Of a DNA stretch of 57,805 bases, positions 15,879 to 25,312 are shown piece by piece. Positions within the stretch are counted from its first letter, which is position 1; each line of letters starts with the position of its first letter. The notes beneath the pieces were generated by a model, which was not told the origin of the DNA, did no database searches, and worked only from the letters and a program-made list of their open reading frames with translations. Made by a program: the position numbers and the translations under genes. The stretch is from Eubacterium sp. (lineage in GTDB: Bacteria; Bacillota; Clostridia; Lachnospirales; Lachnospiraceae): contig JAFXZW010000107.1 of NCBI GenBank assembly GCA_017541035.1, forward strand, positions 1-57,805, read 5' to 3'.

Positions 15879-17663
15879 TCAGGTGATCGGCTCCATAAAC
15901 TTATTGAGATAATAGATTTCCAGCGTCTTGTACTCTTCGCTTTCCGGATCCAGAGCGTGTCCGTGCAGGGCATCGAATTTTTTATCGCCGCCGCGTACAC
16001 GCTGAACAACCTGAAGGGAAATATTGTTGGCATGGGAAGCAATTCGTTCCAGACACTGGATCAGATCGAACAGGGCTACACCGGAATCCACATTGCAGCT
16101 TCCGTCGGTGAGCCGGGCAACGTGATGTTCCTGGATCAGTACGCGCATCTGCTTGATAGCTCTGTAGAGGGGCTCGACCCGGACGGCTTTTTTCTCATCG
16201 TCATCCCGGAAGGAATCCCGCATGGTGGCAAGCGCATGCTTGGTAGCGGACATGATGGAGGTAAGCTCATTGACAGCGGCAGGCGTGAAGGACAGCTTCC
16301 GCTCCTCCATGTTCTGGATCACGAAGGCCATGTTCACGCAGTAGTCACCGATCCGCTCAAAGTCACTTATGGAATTGAGGATCTCCGTCATGATCAGCCG
16401 GTTATCCGGCGTGAGCTTCCGGCGGTCGATCCGGAGGATGTAGTCGGAAAGAGCTGTTTCAGCCTTGTCGATAAAGTCTTCATTTTCCATCAGCTGTCGG
16501 AACTGGTCTTCTTTGAAATCAATCATGAGGTCTACGGTGAGATAATAATTATCATGGATTCGGTTCCCCATGCTTCCGATAACCTTTCGGCATGCGGAAA
16601 GCGCGATCCCGGGGGTGCTCAGCAGCCTGTCATCCAGAACACGGAGTTCATTTTCTCCGGTATCTTCATCCTTATCCCTTGTGATCCTGGCAGAAAGCTT
16701 GGAGACCCAGTCGGAGAAGGGGAGGAGAACGAGGGCGGTTACTGTATTCAGAAGAAGATGCAGGTTTGCGATATTTCCGCGGTTGACTACTTCAGACAGG
16801 AAAGCGGGTTTGACCTGATAAACGAGAATACAGAGGAGGACAGTAAAGAGAATGGAACCGATGATATTGAAGAGAAGGTAGCAGATTCCCACCCGCTTTG
16901 CCTTCTTTCTGGCACCGATACTTCCGAGTATGATGGTGAAGCATTTCCCCAGATTCTGTCCGATCAGCATGGGAAAAGTGATCCCGTAGGTGATGGAGCC
17001 CGTGGCGGAAAGAGCCTGCAGAATTCCAACAAAGGCACTGGAGCTTTGGATCAGTGCACAGAGAAGGAACCCGGTAAGGATTCCGAGGAAGGGATTGGAG
17101 AAGGATGTGAAAAGCGCCTGGAATTCCGGATCTGACTTTAGGGGGGCAAAGACCTCTTCCATATAGGTCATGCCCGTAAAAAGGATACCCAGACCCAGAA
17201 GGATTCCCGCAATGTTCTTGGAGCGGTTTTTTTTGGTGCGAATGGTTACGACAGCGCCAATGGCGATCAGAAGAGGGGCAAAGGAGGAGGGCTTCAAAAG
17301 CTGCAGAAAAATACCGCCCCCTCCGAGATCTCCCAGACGGAGCAGCTGAGCTGTCACACAGCTGCCGATATTTGCGCCGAAAACAACAGGTACAGCCTGA
17401 CTGACCTTCATCATGCCTGCGCTGACGAAGCCGATCAGCATGATAGTGGTTGCAGAGGAGCTCTGAATGATACCGGTCACAGCGAGGCCGAGTCCGAAGC
17501 CCTTCAGGATCCCGACGGCCTTTTTCTTGCTGGTTGTAAGCTTCTGCAGGATGCGTTCCATGCCGTTACCGGCAAGGCGTTCCAGAGACTGTCCCATGTA
17601 GCTCATGCCAAAGAGGAAAAGTCCAACGCCGCCGAATAGTTCTAAAATGTCAATAACGTCCAT
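15879..17663 (-). CDS. Na/Pi cotransporter family protein with PhoU-like domain
   Basis: A 594-residue inner-membrane protein that likely moves phosphate with sodium. The two inverted NptA/PNaS repeats are visible by their signature motifs GIIQSSSATTIMLIG (near residue 64) and ALIQSSSAFVGILQ (near residue 208), each followed by GANIG or GQNLG. Residues about 345-560 form a PhoU-type helical domain (FERIGDYCVNMAF and CLERIASHANNIS). This two-part layout is standard for the family. It follows the DUF6062-like gene by 39 bases on the same strand, so the two are probably co-transcribed. Confidence 0.92.
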   Translation of the reverse strand: MDVIDILELFGGVGLFLFGMSYMGQSLERLAGNGMERILQKLTTSKKKAVGILKGFGLGLAVTGIIQSSSATTIMLIGFVSAGMMKVSQAVPVVFGANIGSCVTAQLLRLGDLGGGGIFLQLLKPSSFAPLLIAIGAVVTIRTKKNRSKNIAGILLGLGILFTGMTYMEEVFAPLKSDPEFQALFTSFSNPFLGILTGFLLCALIQSSSAFVGILQALSATGSITYGITFPMLIGQNLGKCFTIILGSIGARKKAKRVGICYLLFNIIGSILFTVLLCILVYQVKPAFLSEVVNRGNIANLHLLLNTVTALVLLPFSDWVSKLSARITRDKDEDTGENELRVLDDRLLSTPGIALSACRKVIGSMGNRIHDNYYLTVDLMIDFKEDQFRQLMENEDFIDKAETALSDYILRIDRRKLTPDNRLIMTEILNSISDFERIGDYCVNMAFVIQNMEERKLSFTPAAVNELTSIMSATKHALATMRDSFRDDDEKKAVRVEPLYRAIKQMRVLIQEHHVARLTDGSCNVDSGVALFDLIQCLERIASHANNISLQVVQRVRGGDKKFDALHGHALDPESEEYKTLEIYYLNKFMEPIT

Positions 17664-17702
17664 AAAGCCTCGCGAAATAAGATTTCAGTCTGATAAAACC
17701 AT

Positions 17703-18422
17703 TTATTCGGTGACAACCCCGCAGACCTTGGTGATCGCGCGGGGAAGGGCATCCCGGGAGTTGTTCCAGGGTTTATCCGCATTTCGATGATCGAATTTAT
17801 CAATAAACCAGGAGAGGTCACCGTTTACCCTCTCCATTCCGTCAAAGAATACCTGATTCAGGATCTGAAGAAAATGCTCCTGATCCGCTTTTCCAAGCCG
17901 GGCTCCGGCTTCTTCATAGAGCCGTCCGTAGTGTGTAAGGCAGAAGCCTTTAGAGGACTTTACCTTTTCCTGAAAAGAGGAGTCTTTTTTCCACAGATGA
18001 AAGAAGGTATCGATATACCGGTCAAAAACCGGCGTGATCCTCTGACACACGAAGCAGGTACCCTCTACCTTATGAATCAGCTCGGTGACAGGTGACTCTG
18101 TCTTCTTTTTCCCAAAAAGACCGCCCTTCTCACCCGGCCCCTTGGCAGCGGCGTCCTTCAGTTCCTTTACCTGTCGGGTAATGTGGGTATTCAGCATAAG
18201 AGCCAGCCCCAGACGGTTTTTCTCCGCATAAAGTCTGCGGATGTGTGTGGGACAGAAGCCCAGACGATCAGTCACTTCCCGGTTATCGTCCTCCATGTAG
18301 CTGGGCCCCAGTGTAAAATCAATGGCGTCCTGCTCCAGCCCACAGAACATTTTACAGAAAGGGCACTCCGCGTCGGATTCGTATGCCTCATTTACAGGTA
18401 TTGTGAAAAGCTGTTCCGCCAT
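17703..18422 (-). CDS. DUF6062-like cysteine-containing protein
   Basis: A 239-residue protein of unknown function. Two similar halves each carry a C-x2-C motif and a later C-x2-H motif: AECPFCKMF with LGFCPTHIRRLY, then GTCFVCQRI with KGFCLTHYGRLY. This suggests two metal sites from an internal duplication (inference). The pattern matches what I know as DUF6062. ATG at 18422 has GGGAGG six to seven bases upstream; an earlier start at 18458 has none. It lies just upstream of the phosphate transporter gene. Confidence 0.7.
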   Translation of the reverse strand: MAEQLFTIPVNEAYESDAECPFCKMFCGLEQDAIDFTLGPSYMEDDNREVTDRLGFCPTHIRRLYAEKNRLGLALMLNTHITRQVKELKDAAAKGPGEKGGLFGKKKTESPVTELIHKVEGTCFVCQRITPVFDRYIDTFFHLWKKDSSFQEKVKSSKGFCLTHYGRLYEEAGARLGKADQEHFLQILNQVFFDGMERVNGDLSWFIDKFDHRNADKPWNNSRDALPRAITKVCGVVTE

Positions 18423-18473
18423 GGCGTTCCTCCCTGTCGGTGATCGTGGTTTATTCAAAGTGTCCTGCGCTTA

Positions 18474-18514
18474 GCGCATCGCACGGACCTTTTGGCCCTG
18501 TTATCATATTATAG
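18474..18514. repeat. Right-end fragment of the 11.8-kb MITE-like element
   Basis: GCGCATCGCACGGACCTTTT and the following bases match 11979-12020 with few changes. The left end is missing. A short hairpin at 18601-18628 (CCGGGG and CCCCGG around CCTTTGACC) may be another deleted copy. Confidence 0.55.
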
Positions 18515-18685
18515 CGAAACTCTGTCAGGAATGCAATTTTGAGATGAAGAGTTTTTTCGCGCCGTGATTTGTGATATACTGAAAAACCGGAATTCATCAG
18601 CCGGGGCCCAAACACCCTTTGACCCCGGAGTCATAAAATGGGGAGAGCATGATGCAGGAAAGCAGAAAAAAAAAGAATATGGCTG

Positions 18686-19159
18686 ATGCGCATTCTTGCG
18701 GTTTCCTGGATGATCATGATCTTTGGCTTTTCAGCGACAGAGGGAAATGAATCGTCGGAGACCAGTCATTGGGTGGGCAGAGCGATCGGAAGGGTCTTTG
18801 TGTCCGGCTTCTCGGAAATGTCGGTGGAGGAGCAGAATGAGTGGGCTGACCGGATTGATTATCCCATCCGGAAGGCGGCTCATGCTTCCGAATATGCAGT
18901 ACTGGCGATACTTATCTTCTTTGCGCTGGAGGAGACCTTCGCAGATAAAGGAAAATATCTCCGTTACCTGACCAGTCTTCTTCTCACGGCGCTGTACGCG
19001 GGTTCGGATGAATTTCACCAGCTTTTTGTGCCGGGGAGGGCAGGAACCCTTTTCGATGTGGGAGTAGACACCATGGGAGCCACGGTGGGACTGTTTATTT
19101 TGTGGCTGATACGGAGACGAATCCTGCGGCGGAGAGAAAAAAAGGCTCCTGACACTTAA
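18686..19159 (+). CDS. VanZ family protein, 5' end probably frameshifted
   Basis: A membrane protein of the VanZ superfamily (function mostly unknown; the namesake is linked to teicoplanin resistance). Features are IRKAAHASEYAVLAIL, GSDEFHQLFVPGR and LFDVGVDTMGATVG with three to four membrane segments. ATG 18686 lacks a ribosome binding site. A GGGAG site lies before ATG 18652, but that start is in another frame. Removing one A from the nine-A run 18666-18674 would join the two and give a natural start of the type MQESRKKRIWLMRIL. Confidence 0.8.
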   Translation: MRILAVSWMIMIFGFSATEGNESSETSHWVGRAIGRVFVSGFSEMSVEEQNEWADRIDYPIRKAAHASEYAVLAILIFFALEETFADKGKYLRYLTSLLLTALYAGSDEFHQLFVPGRAGTLFDVGVDTMGATVGLFILWLIRRRILRRREKKAPDT

Positions 19160-19205
19160 AATCCCCGGGGATGGAGGGAGCGGATGTTTATGAGAAGGAG
19201 AGCTT

Positions 19206-19937
19206 ATGGAAGGGGCATTTGACAGAACGGAACGGCTTCTGGGAAGGGAAGCCATGGAAAAATTGGAGAGAAGCCGGGTGGCGGTATTCGGTCTCGGTGG
19301 TGTCGGAAGCTATGTTGTGGAGGCTCTTGCTCGTTCAGGCGTGGGTGCTTTGGACCTGTGTGACCATGATACGGTTGCCGTGTCGAATCTGAACCGACAG
19401 CTTGTGGCGCTTCGGAGCACTCTGGGGAGGGAAAAGGTGGATGTGGCAGCAGAACGGATCAGGGAAATCAATCCGGACTGCAGGGTGACGCTGCATCACA
19501 CATTTTATCTTCCGGAAACGAAGGATCAGTTTGATTTTTCGGCTTATGATTATGTGGTGGATGCCATTGATACCGTAACGGGTAAGCTGCAGCTTATTCA
19601 GCAGGCAAAGGAAGCGGGAACGCCCGTAATTTCCTGTATGGGCGCGGGTAATAAACTGGATCCCACGGCATTTCGGGTGGCAGATATCTATGATACGTCT
19701 GTCTGTCCGTTGGCCAAGGTGATGCGCAGGGAATGCAGGAAAAGAGGGATCGAAGCACTGAAGGTTGTGTATTCCACAGAAGAGGCCCTGACACCGGGGG
19801 AACTGACGAAGGGGGATGGCAGTTCAGCAGAGTCATCCGGGGCCAGAAGGAGCACTCCGGGAAGCGTGGCATTCGTTCCGTCCGTAGCGGGTCTGATCCT
19901 GGCAGGTGAGGTAATAAAGGATCTGGTTTTAATCTGA
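19206..19937 (+). CDS. tcdA: tRNA threonylcarbamoyladenosine dehydratase TcdA (ThiF/E1-like)
   Basis: A 243-residue E1-like enzyme that uses ATP to cyclise t6A in tRNA to ct6A. The nucleotide-binding motif is VAVFGLGGVGSYVVEAL (residues about 25-41), followed by LCDHDTVAVSNLNRQ and VVDAIDTVTGKLQLI, all typical of TcdA/CsdL. The catalytic-region block SCMGAGNKLDPTAFRVADI and the end GSVAFVPSVAGLILAGEVI also match. AAGGAG lies six bases before ATG 19206. A promoter for the next gene begins four bases after the stop. Confidence 0.93.
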   Translation: MEGAFDRTERLLGREAMEKLERSRVAVFGLGGVGSYVVEALARSGVGALDLCDHDTVAVSNLNRQLVALRSTLGREKVDVAAERIREINPDCRVTLHHTFYLPETKDQFDFSAYDYVVDAIDTVTGKLQLIQQAKEAGTPVISCMGAGNKLDPTAFRVADIYDTSVCPLAKVMRRECRKRGIEALKVVYSTEEALTPGELTKGDGSSAESSGARRSTPGSVAFVPSVAGLILAGEVIKDLVLI

Positions 19938-19940
19938 ATG

Positions 19941-19969
19941 TTGTATTCTCCTTCCAAATGTGATACAAT
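19941..19969 (+). promoter_or_regulatory. Promoter of the small cell-wall-binding protein gene
   Basis: TTGTAT at 19941-19946, a 17-base spacer and TACAAT at 19964-19969. The leader to ATG 20055 is about 80 bases. Confidence 0.55.
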
Positions 19970-20054
19970 CAAGTATCGGTGCGAGGAAATGAACAGGAAA
20001 AAGGTTCATTTCCAATCAATAATCAACATTATTTTACAATGGGAGGTATAACAG

Positions 20055-20903
20055 ATGACAGGATGCAAGAAGAAGATCATTGCGGTTTTACTTTTGGTAG
20101 CTGTAATGATGACGGCAGTGTTTATCCCGAAGGGATATGCTGAGGCGGCGAGTGAGCCGATGGTTTATGTGGTTAATGATAAGCTGGAAACCCGCGTAGG
20201 CGAACCGCTTGATATCAGCTTTAGTTTTCTCCCCAGTGGAAATGGATCTTCTTATGCAGTAACAGTTAAACTCTACAACGAGAAGAATAAGGTTGTTAAG
20301 GAGCAGGAATTCAAGCTTGACAGGTCTTACAAGTCCTATACCGTAACTATGAACTGGGATACGACTCCGGCAGCAGCAGGAACCTATAAGGCAGTAGCTA
20401 CGATCAAGTATTACTATGTTGGTTGGAATACGGCATCCAGTACAGCAACTACAGTCATTACACTTCATTCCGCATCCGGTGAGTGGGTACAGAATGGTCA
20501 GAGCTGGTCTTACAAGTACAATGATCAGGTTGTAACCGGCTGGCAGCAGATTGGCAAGAGTTGGTTCCTCTTTGATAAGTGGGGCATTATGTTGACAGGT
20601 TGGCAGCAGGCAGATGGAAAGTGGTATTATTTCAATGCCGATGGAACCATGGCTACAGGCTGGAAGAAGATTAATGGCAACTACTACTACTTTGGCGGCG
20701 ATGGCCTGATGAGAAGAGGATGGAAGAAGATCGGCGGAAATTACTTCTTCTTCAACTCTGCAGGACATATGAAGACAGGTTGGATGAGATCCAATGGTAA
20801 CTGGTATTATCTGAAGTCCAATGGCGTGATGGCTACCGGTAACCTGAAGATGGGTGGCAAGACCTACAAGTTCACCAGCTCAGGCATTTGCCAGAATCCG
20901 TAA
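20055..20903 (+). CDS. Secreted cell-wall-binding repeat protein
   Basis: A 282-residue secreted protein. Residues 1-33 are a signal peptide ending near YAEAAS. Residues about 36-140 look like an Ig-like beta domain. From about residue 148 come five to six Trp/Tyr-rich repeats of the cell-wall-binding (choline-binding-like) type, with units such as GWQQADGKWYYFNADGTM and GWKKINGNYYYFGGDGLM. These bind teichoic acid or glycan. No catalytic domain is seen, so it may be an adhesin or wall-associated decoy. GGGAGG precedes the start and a strong terminator follows. Confidence 0.88.
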   Translation: MTGCKKKIIAVLLLVAVMMTAVFIPKGYAEAASEPMVYVVNDKLETRVGEPLDISFSFLPSGNGSSYAVTVKLYNEKNKVVKEQEFKLDRSYKSYTVTMNWDTTPAAAGTYKAVATIKYYYVGWNTASSTATTVITLHSASGEWVQNGQSWSYKYNDQVVTGWQQIGKSWFLFDKWGIMLTGWQQADGKWYYFNADGTMATGWKKINGNYYYFGGDGLMRRGWKKIGGNYFFFNSAGHMKTGWMRSNGNWYYLKSNGVMATGNLKMGGKTYKFTSSGICQNP

Positions 20904-20928
20904 TGCATAACGAACAGGGATAGATGAT

Positions 20929-20975
20929 CCCACAAAAAACGCTTAGGCCCGTGCGGCCTAAGCGTTTTTTGTGGG
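20929..20975. terminator. Bidirectional terminator between the wall-binding gene and deoD
   Basis: Perfect arms of 21 bases, 20929-20949 and 20955-20975, with a five-base loop. The stem contains AAAAAACGCTTAGGCC, giving a T6 run on either strand. It serves both convergent genes. Confidence 0.9.
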
Positions 20976-21037
20976 ATATCATTCTCCGCGAAGCACAGCA
21001 ACCCGATGGGCTGCGTCATGCGCCGAACAACCGGGCG

Positions 21038-21754
21038 TCACGGGTTTTCGTTCAGAGCATGGGCGGTCTCCAAAGCAATCCGGATCATGTCATCGAAGGC
21101 GGTAACCCGTGCCTCTCCCGACATGGCTTCGCCGGTGATGACATTGTCGGAAACGGAGCAGATGGCAAGGGCTCTTTTTCCCGTACGGGCAGCGGAAATG
21201 TACAGACCGGCTGTCTCCATTTCCACTGCAAGGACGCCCAGTTCCGCAAAACGCAGACTTCTTTCAGCCGCATCGTAGAAAAGGTCTGAGCAGTAAATAT
21301 TTCCGACAGAAAGTGGAACACCCAGAGCATCTGCCCGGGCAACAGCGGTGGAAAGGAGGGTATAATCCGCAATGGGCGAAAAGGAGGCGCCCAGAGAAAA
21401 CTGGGAGGCAACATTGGAATCCGTGCAGGTTCCCATGGCGGCCACAACGCTTCCGAGAGCAAGGTCCTTCCTCAAGGCTCCGGCAGAACCGACACGAATG
21501 ATATTTTCCACGCCGTAAACGGTATATAGCTCGTGGGAATAAATGGAGATAGAGGGGATTCCCATGCCGCTGGCCATGACAGAAACAGGCGAGCCCTTGT
21601 AGATGCCGGTGTATCCCTGCACACCGCGTAGGTCATTGACCAGACGCGCGTCGGAAAGATAGTTTTCCGCGATAAAACGGGAGCGCTTCGGGTCGCCGGG
21701 CATCAGAACTGTTTTGGCAAAATCTCCTGGGGAGGCTTCGATGTGTGGTGTCAT
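21038..21754 (-). CDS. deoD: Purine-nucleoside phosphorylase DeoD
   Basis: A 238-residue phosphorylase of the hexameric bacterial type that splits purine nucleosides with phosphate. The phosphate-binding MPGDPKRSRFIAENYL and the block VMASGMGIPSISIYSHEL are typical. So are RVGSAGALRKD, VEMETAGLY and the catalytic aspartate region SVSDNVITGE. Length is normal. AAGGAG lies eight bases before the start. A 31-base motif shared with another promoter region lies about 42 bases upstream. Confidence 0.95.
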   Translation of the reverse strand: MTPHIEASPGDFAKTVLMPGDPKRSRFIAENYLSDARLVNDLRGVQGYTGIYKGSPVSVMASGMGIPSISIYSHELYTVYGVENIIRVGSAGALRKDLALGSVVAAMGTCTDSNVASQFSLGASFSPIADYTLLSTAVARADALGVPLSVGNIYCSDLFYDAAERSLRFAELGVLAVEMETAGLYISAARTGKRALAICSVSDNVITGEAMSGEARVTAFDDMIRIALETAHALNENP

Positions 21755-21795
21755 GACAATTCTCCTTCCTGATCTGTTGTTATTTGTTCGTTCCC

Positions 21796-21826
21796 AAAAC
21801 CTTCTATATACGCATATATAAGAGAT
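21796..21826 (-). repeat. Shared 31-base motif upstream of deoD
   Basis: Read on the minus strand the motif starts ATCTCTTATATATGCGTAT and continues with TAG and a TTTT end. It closely matches 27492-27523, which lies upstream of the GT2 gene in the same relative orientation. Confidence 0.45.
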
Positions 21827-22008
21827 TTTCGTGTCATTCTGAAGGCTTTAACCCAAAGGATAGCATATGGGATCTTCCTTCTGAATTGTAGCATTTTCCG
21901 GCTGAAACCTCAATAAAATGTTAGGGTTTGGGCTTTCCTCACTACGGTATTTGTGCTAAAATAACCATAACTGTGTCTTTATCAACAATCACCAGAAAGG
22001 ATATCGCT

Positions 22009-23997
22009 ATGGCAAATTCTCTTGATGTAAAAGCAATCAATGCAATCCGCATTCTGTCCGCAGATGCGATCCAGAAAGCAAACTCCGGTCACCCGGGACT
22101 TCCGCTGGGCGCGGCTCCTGCAGCATATACGCTGTGGTCAAAGGTTCTGCGCCACAATCCGGCAGATCCGAAGTGGGAGAACCGTGACCGTTTTATCTTG
22201 TCCGGCGGACATGGTTCCATGCTACTTTATTCCCTGCTTCATCTTTTCGGCTATGGCCTGACGAAGGAGGATCTGGCGCAGTTCCGTCAGTTCGGCTCTC
22301 TTACCCCGGGACATCCGGAATACCGTCATACCAGAGGCGTGGAGGCAACCACAGGCCCTCTGGGGGCAGGTATGGCTATGGCGGTGGGCATGGCCATGGC
22401 AGAGAAGCATCTGGCAGCGGTATTCAATAAGCCGGAGTATCCGGTGGTGGATCACTATACTTATGTTCTGGGCGGCGATGGTTGCATGATGGAGGGCATT
22501 TCCTATGAGGCATTCTCTCTTGCGGGAACATTGGGACTCTCCAAGCTGATCGTGCTGTATGACTCCAATGATATTTCCATCGAGGGAGGTACCAATATCG
22601 CCTTCCGTGAGTCTGTTGCAAAGCGTTTTGAAGCATTCGGTTTCCAGACTCTGCGCGTGGAGGATGGAAATGATCCGGATGCCATTCTGGCGGCTATTGA
22701 GGCAGCGAAGGCAGATACGGAGCGTCCGTCCATGATCGAGATCAAGACGAAGATCGGTGCGGGCTGCCCGGCCAAAGAAGGAAAGGCCAGTGCTCACGGC
22801 GAGCCTCTGGGTGTGGAAAATGTGGCTGCACTCCGGAAGAACCTGGGCTGGGAGGATGAAACCCCCTTTGCGGTTCCGCAGGATGTCTATGATCACTGTG
22901 CAGAGGTGAATGCGGAGAACGCAAAGCTTGAGGACGCATGGAACACACTCTTTGAGAATTGGAAGAAGGCATATCCCGAGCTTGCGGAGCTGTGGGATCA
23001 GTATCATGATGAAGATTCCGCGGAGAAGCTTCTTACGGATGAGACTTTCTGGAACATTTGTGACGCGCCAGAGGCTACGAGAAATGTATCCGGTAAGCTG
23101 ATCAATTACGTTAAGGATAAGATCCCCAATCTCTTCGGCGGAGCAGCGGATCTGGCACCTTCGACCAAGACCTACATGAAGGATCTGGGTGATTTTTCAA
23201 AGGAGACCCCGGAGGGCAGCAATCTTCATTTCGGTGTCCGCGAGCTGGCTATGGCGGCGATCGGAAATGGAATCCGCCTTCACGGAGGATTACGTTCCTT
23301 TGTATCCACCTTCTTTGTATTCAGTGATTACGTAAAGCCGATGGCAAGACTTTCTGCTTTGATGCAGCTGCCGCTTACATATGTTCTGACACATGACAGT
23401 ATTGGTGTCGGTGAGGACGGACCTACTCATCAGCCCATCGAGCAGCTGGCTATGTTCCGCGCTATGCCGAATTTCTATATCTTCCGGCCTGCTGATGCTG
23501 CCGAGACGGCTGCTGCCTGGTACTATGCCCTTACCTCAAAGTCTGCACCTGTTGCCATGGTTCTCTCCCGCCAGAATCTTCCCCAGCTTGGCGGAGACGG
23601 AAAGGATGCCCTGAAGGGTGCGTATATTCTGAAGGACAGCGAGAAGGAAATACCGGATGCGATCCTGATCGCAACCGGGTCTGAGGTACAGCTGGCGGTT
23701 GAAGCAAAGGAGAAGCTGAAGGCAGACGGCATCGACGCAAGAGTGGTCAGCATGCCCTGCATGGATCTCTTCAAGGATCAGCCTGCAGAGTATCAGGAGA
23801 AGGTGCTTCCCGCAAAGGTAACTGTAAGGGTTGCAGCAGAGGCACTGAGCGGCTTTGGCTGGGAGCGTTATACGGGTTTGACAGGAAAATTTGTCGGTAT
23901 GACTTCCTTCGGAGCTTCCGCACCGGCAGGACAGCTGTTCCCGCACTTCGGGATCACGGCGGACGCTATCACAGAGGCTGTAAAGAGCCAGCTGTAG
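22009..23997 (+). CDS. tkt: Transketolase
   Basis: A 662-residue thiamine-diphosphate enzyme of the non-oxidative pentose phosphate pathway. Visible motifs are [13 protein letters not shown], the ThDP/Mg site [16 protein letters not shown] with NDISIEGGT, and the second-domain block [20 protein letters not shown]. The C-terminal domain follows ([16 protein letters not shown] type). Length is the family norm. ATG 22009 has AGAAAGG eight bases upstream; an earlier in-frame start at 21928 has no support. It appears to be a single-gene unit or to lead into the DHHW gene 59 bases on. Confidence 0.97.
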   Translation: MANSLDVKAINAIRILSADAIQKANSGHPGLPLGAAPAAYTLWSKVLRHNPADPKWENRDRFILSGGHGSMLLYSLLHLFGYGLTKEDLAQFRQFGSLTPGHPEYRHTRGVEATTGPLGAGMAMAVGMAMAEKHLAAVFNKPEYPVVDHYTYVLGGDGCMMEGISYEAFSLAGTLGLSKLIVLYDSNDISIEGGTNIAFRESVAKRFEAFGFQTLRVEDGNDPDAILAAIEAAKADTERPSMIEIKTKIGAGCPAKEGKASAHGEPLGVENVAALRKNLGWEDETPFAVPQDVYDHCAEVNAENAKLEDAWNTLFENWKKAYPELAELWDQYHDEDSAEKLLTDETFWNICDAPEATRNVSGKLINYVKDKIPNLFGGAADLAPSTKTYMKDLGDFSKETPEGSNLHFGVRELAMAAIGNGIRLHGGLRSFVSTFFVFSDYVKPMARLSALMQLPLTYVLTHDSIGVGEDGPTHQPIEQLAMFRAMPNFYIFRPADAAETAAAWYYALTSKSAPVAMVLSRQNLPQLGGDGKDALKGAYILKDSEKEIPDAILIATGSEVQLAVEAKEKLKADGIDARVVSMPCMDLFKDQPAEYQEKVLPAKVTVRVAAEALSGFGWERYTGLTGKFVGMTSFGASAPAGQLFPHFGITADAITEAVKSQL

Positions 23998-24015
23998 GAA
24001 GCGTCAGGGATCTTT

Positions 24016-24037
24016 CAGAATGACAAAAGAATGTCAT
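24016..24037. repeat. Fragment of the GTCATCCCGAGCG repeat family
   Basis: The 22-base stretch (CAGAATGACAAAAGAATGTC plus AT) is identical to 46814-46835. It lies in the gap between tkt and the DHHW gene. Confidence 0.6.
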
Positions 24038-24056
24038 GGAGCAAAGGATTTATATC

Positions 24057-25241
24057 ATGAAAGATAAAAGAAGTTCGTCTGCAGGAAGGCTTTCAACGTC
24101 AGGCATTATGGTATGTGTTGCTATGGCCGCAGCGGTGATCGGAATCATCATTTTCGTCGCGGTAACGATGTTACACGGTGATAAGGAAGAGGTGACGACA
24201 TCTGCTCCGAAAGCGGAAGCAACGACAGTGGCCACAGAGAAAAAGACAGAGAAGAAGACGGAAGCGCCTACCACGGAGGTTCCGACTACGGAGAAGCCAA
24301 CCACGGAGGCGAAGCTTCCGGACGGTACGAAATATGAGGTTCCCTCCCCATGTGGAAATGGTTATGTTCTGGATGGGCAGATCTTCAGCGCCGCCTGCGC
24401 AGGTACCGGAACGGCGGATTATTATGTGGATATGGTGAACGATGTAGGAGCGAGACTGAAGAAGAATAAAGCCACGCTCTACGACATTGTGGTGCCCACT
24501 GCCTTCGGTGCCTGCCTCAGTAAAGAGGTACAGGAGGAAATGGTCGGGAATAACCAGCCTGACATAATCAATTATATCAATAACACGATCGATGAGAATT
24601 ATGCGGTTGGAGTGGATGCCTGCAGCAATATCATCAAGCACAACGCGGAGTACATTTATTTCAATTCCGACCACCACTGGACGGTCATGGGTGCATACTA
24701 TGCCTATGAAGCCTGGTGCAGGGCAAAGGGAATCAAAGCACATAAGACGGATGACTTCTTCACTACCTACATGTTTGAAGGCTTCCTGGGCTCCTTTTAT
24801 TCTCTCGCCGGATATCCGTCCTTCCTGGATAAGAACCGGGATACGGTGCTGGCTTTTGTTCCCAACGGAACAAATGATGAGGTTTTTATCGATGAGAGCG
24901 GTGAACGTTATAACTGGAACGTGATCCGTGATGTGACAGACTGGGCGAAGACCTCCAAATACAACTGTTTTATCGGCGGAGATAATCCCTATACCGAGAT
25001 CGAGAATCCCATGATCCATAACGGCTCTGCCTGCATCCTGATCAAGGAGTCCTATGGAAATGCGTTTGCTCCCTTCCTTGTGGACCACTATCAGTATACC
25101 TATGTGATCGATTACAGATATTATACGGGAAATCTGACATCCTTTGTATCCAGCCACAAGGTAAAGGATGTGATCATTGTGACAAATATGGAAGCAATCG
25201 GGGGTTCAAGAGCGGATAAGATCAGAGCTCTCTTTCCGTAA
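24057..25241 (+). CDS. DHHW family (AlgX/SGNH-like) exported protein
   Basis: A 394-residue protein. Residues about 15-40 are a single membrane anchor, then a Thr/Glu/Lys-rich linker with repeated TTE and TTEKPTTE units crosses the wall. The outer domain from about residue 95 carries FNSDHHWTVMGAYYAYEAW (near residue 205) and the serine block ILIKESYGNAFAPFLVDHY. These features define the DHHW family, relatives of AlgX-type O-acetyltransferase domains, so modification of a wall glycan is possible (inference). ATG 24057 has AAAGGA nine bases upstream; ATG 24036 does not. Confidence 0.8.
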   Translation: MKDKRSSSAGRLSTSGIMVCVAMAAAVIGIIIFVAVTMLHGDKEEVTTSAPKAEATTVATEKKTEKKTEAPTTEVPTTEKPTTEAKLPDGTKYEVPSPCGNGYVLDGQIFSAACAGTGTADYYVDMVNDVGARLKKNKATLYDIVVPTAFGACLSKEVQEEMVGNNQPDIINYINNTIDENYAVGVDACSNIIKHNAEYIYFNSDHHWTVMGAYYAYEAWCRAKGIKAHKTDDFFTTYMFEGFLGSFYSLAGYPSFLDKNRDTVLAFVPNGTNDEVFIDESGERYNWNVIRDVTDWAKTSKYNCFIGGDNPYTEIENPMIHNGSACILIKESYGNAFAPFLVDHYQYTYVIDYRYYTGNLTSFVSSHKVKDVIIVTNMEAIGGSRADKIRALFP

Positions 25242-25245
25242 AAAG

Positions 25246-25277
25246 CGAGCAGGAGGGAAGTGCTTCTCTCCTGCTCG
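25246..25277. terminator. Terminator between the DHHW gene and the yitT-type gene
   Basis: CGAGCAGGAG (25246-25255) pairs with CTCCTGCTCG (25268-25277). On the minus strand CTTTTTACGG follows, giving a good signal for the YitT gene; the plus side has weaker T content. Confidence 0.7.
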
Positions 25278-25312
25278 ACTGATGTTTGTGTATTCAGCTG
25301 ACTTTTCGGGTA

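Noticed and set aside
15957-17135. 392-codon plus-strand frame opposite the Na/Pi transporter
   Set aside because: Shadow of the transporter's codon pattern; the transporter has two QSSSA motifs and a PhoU domain.
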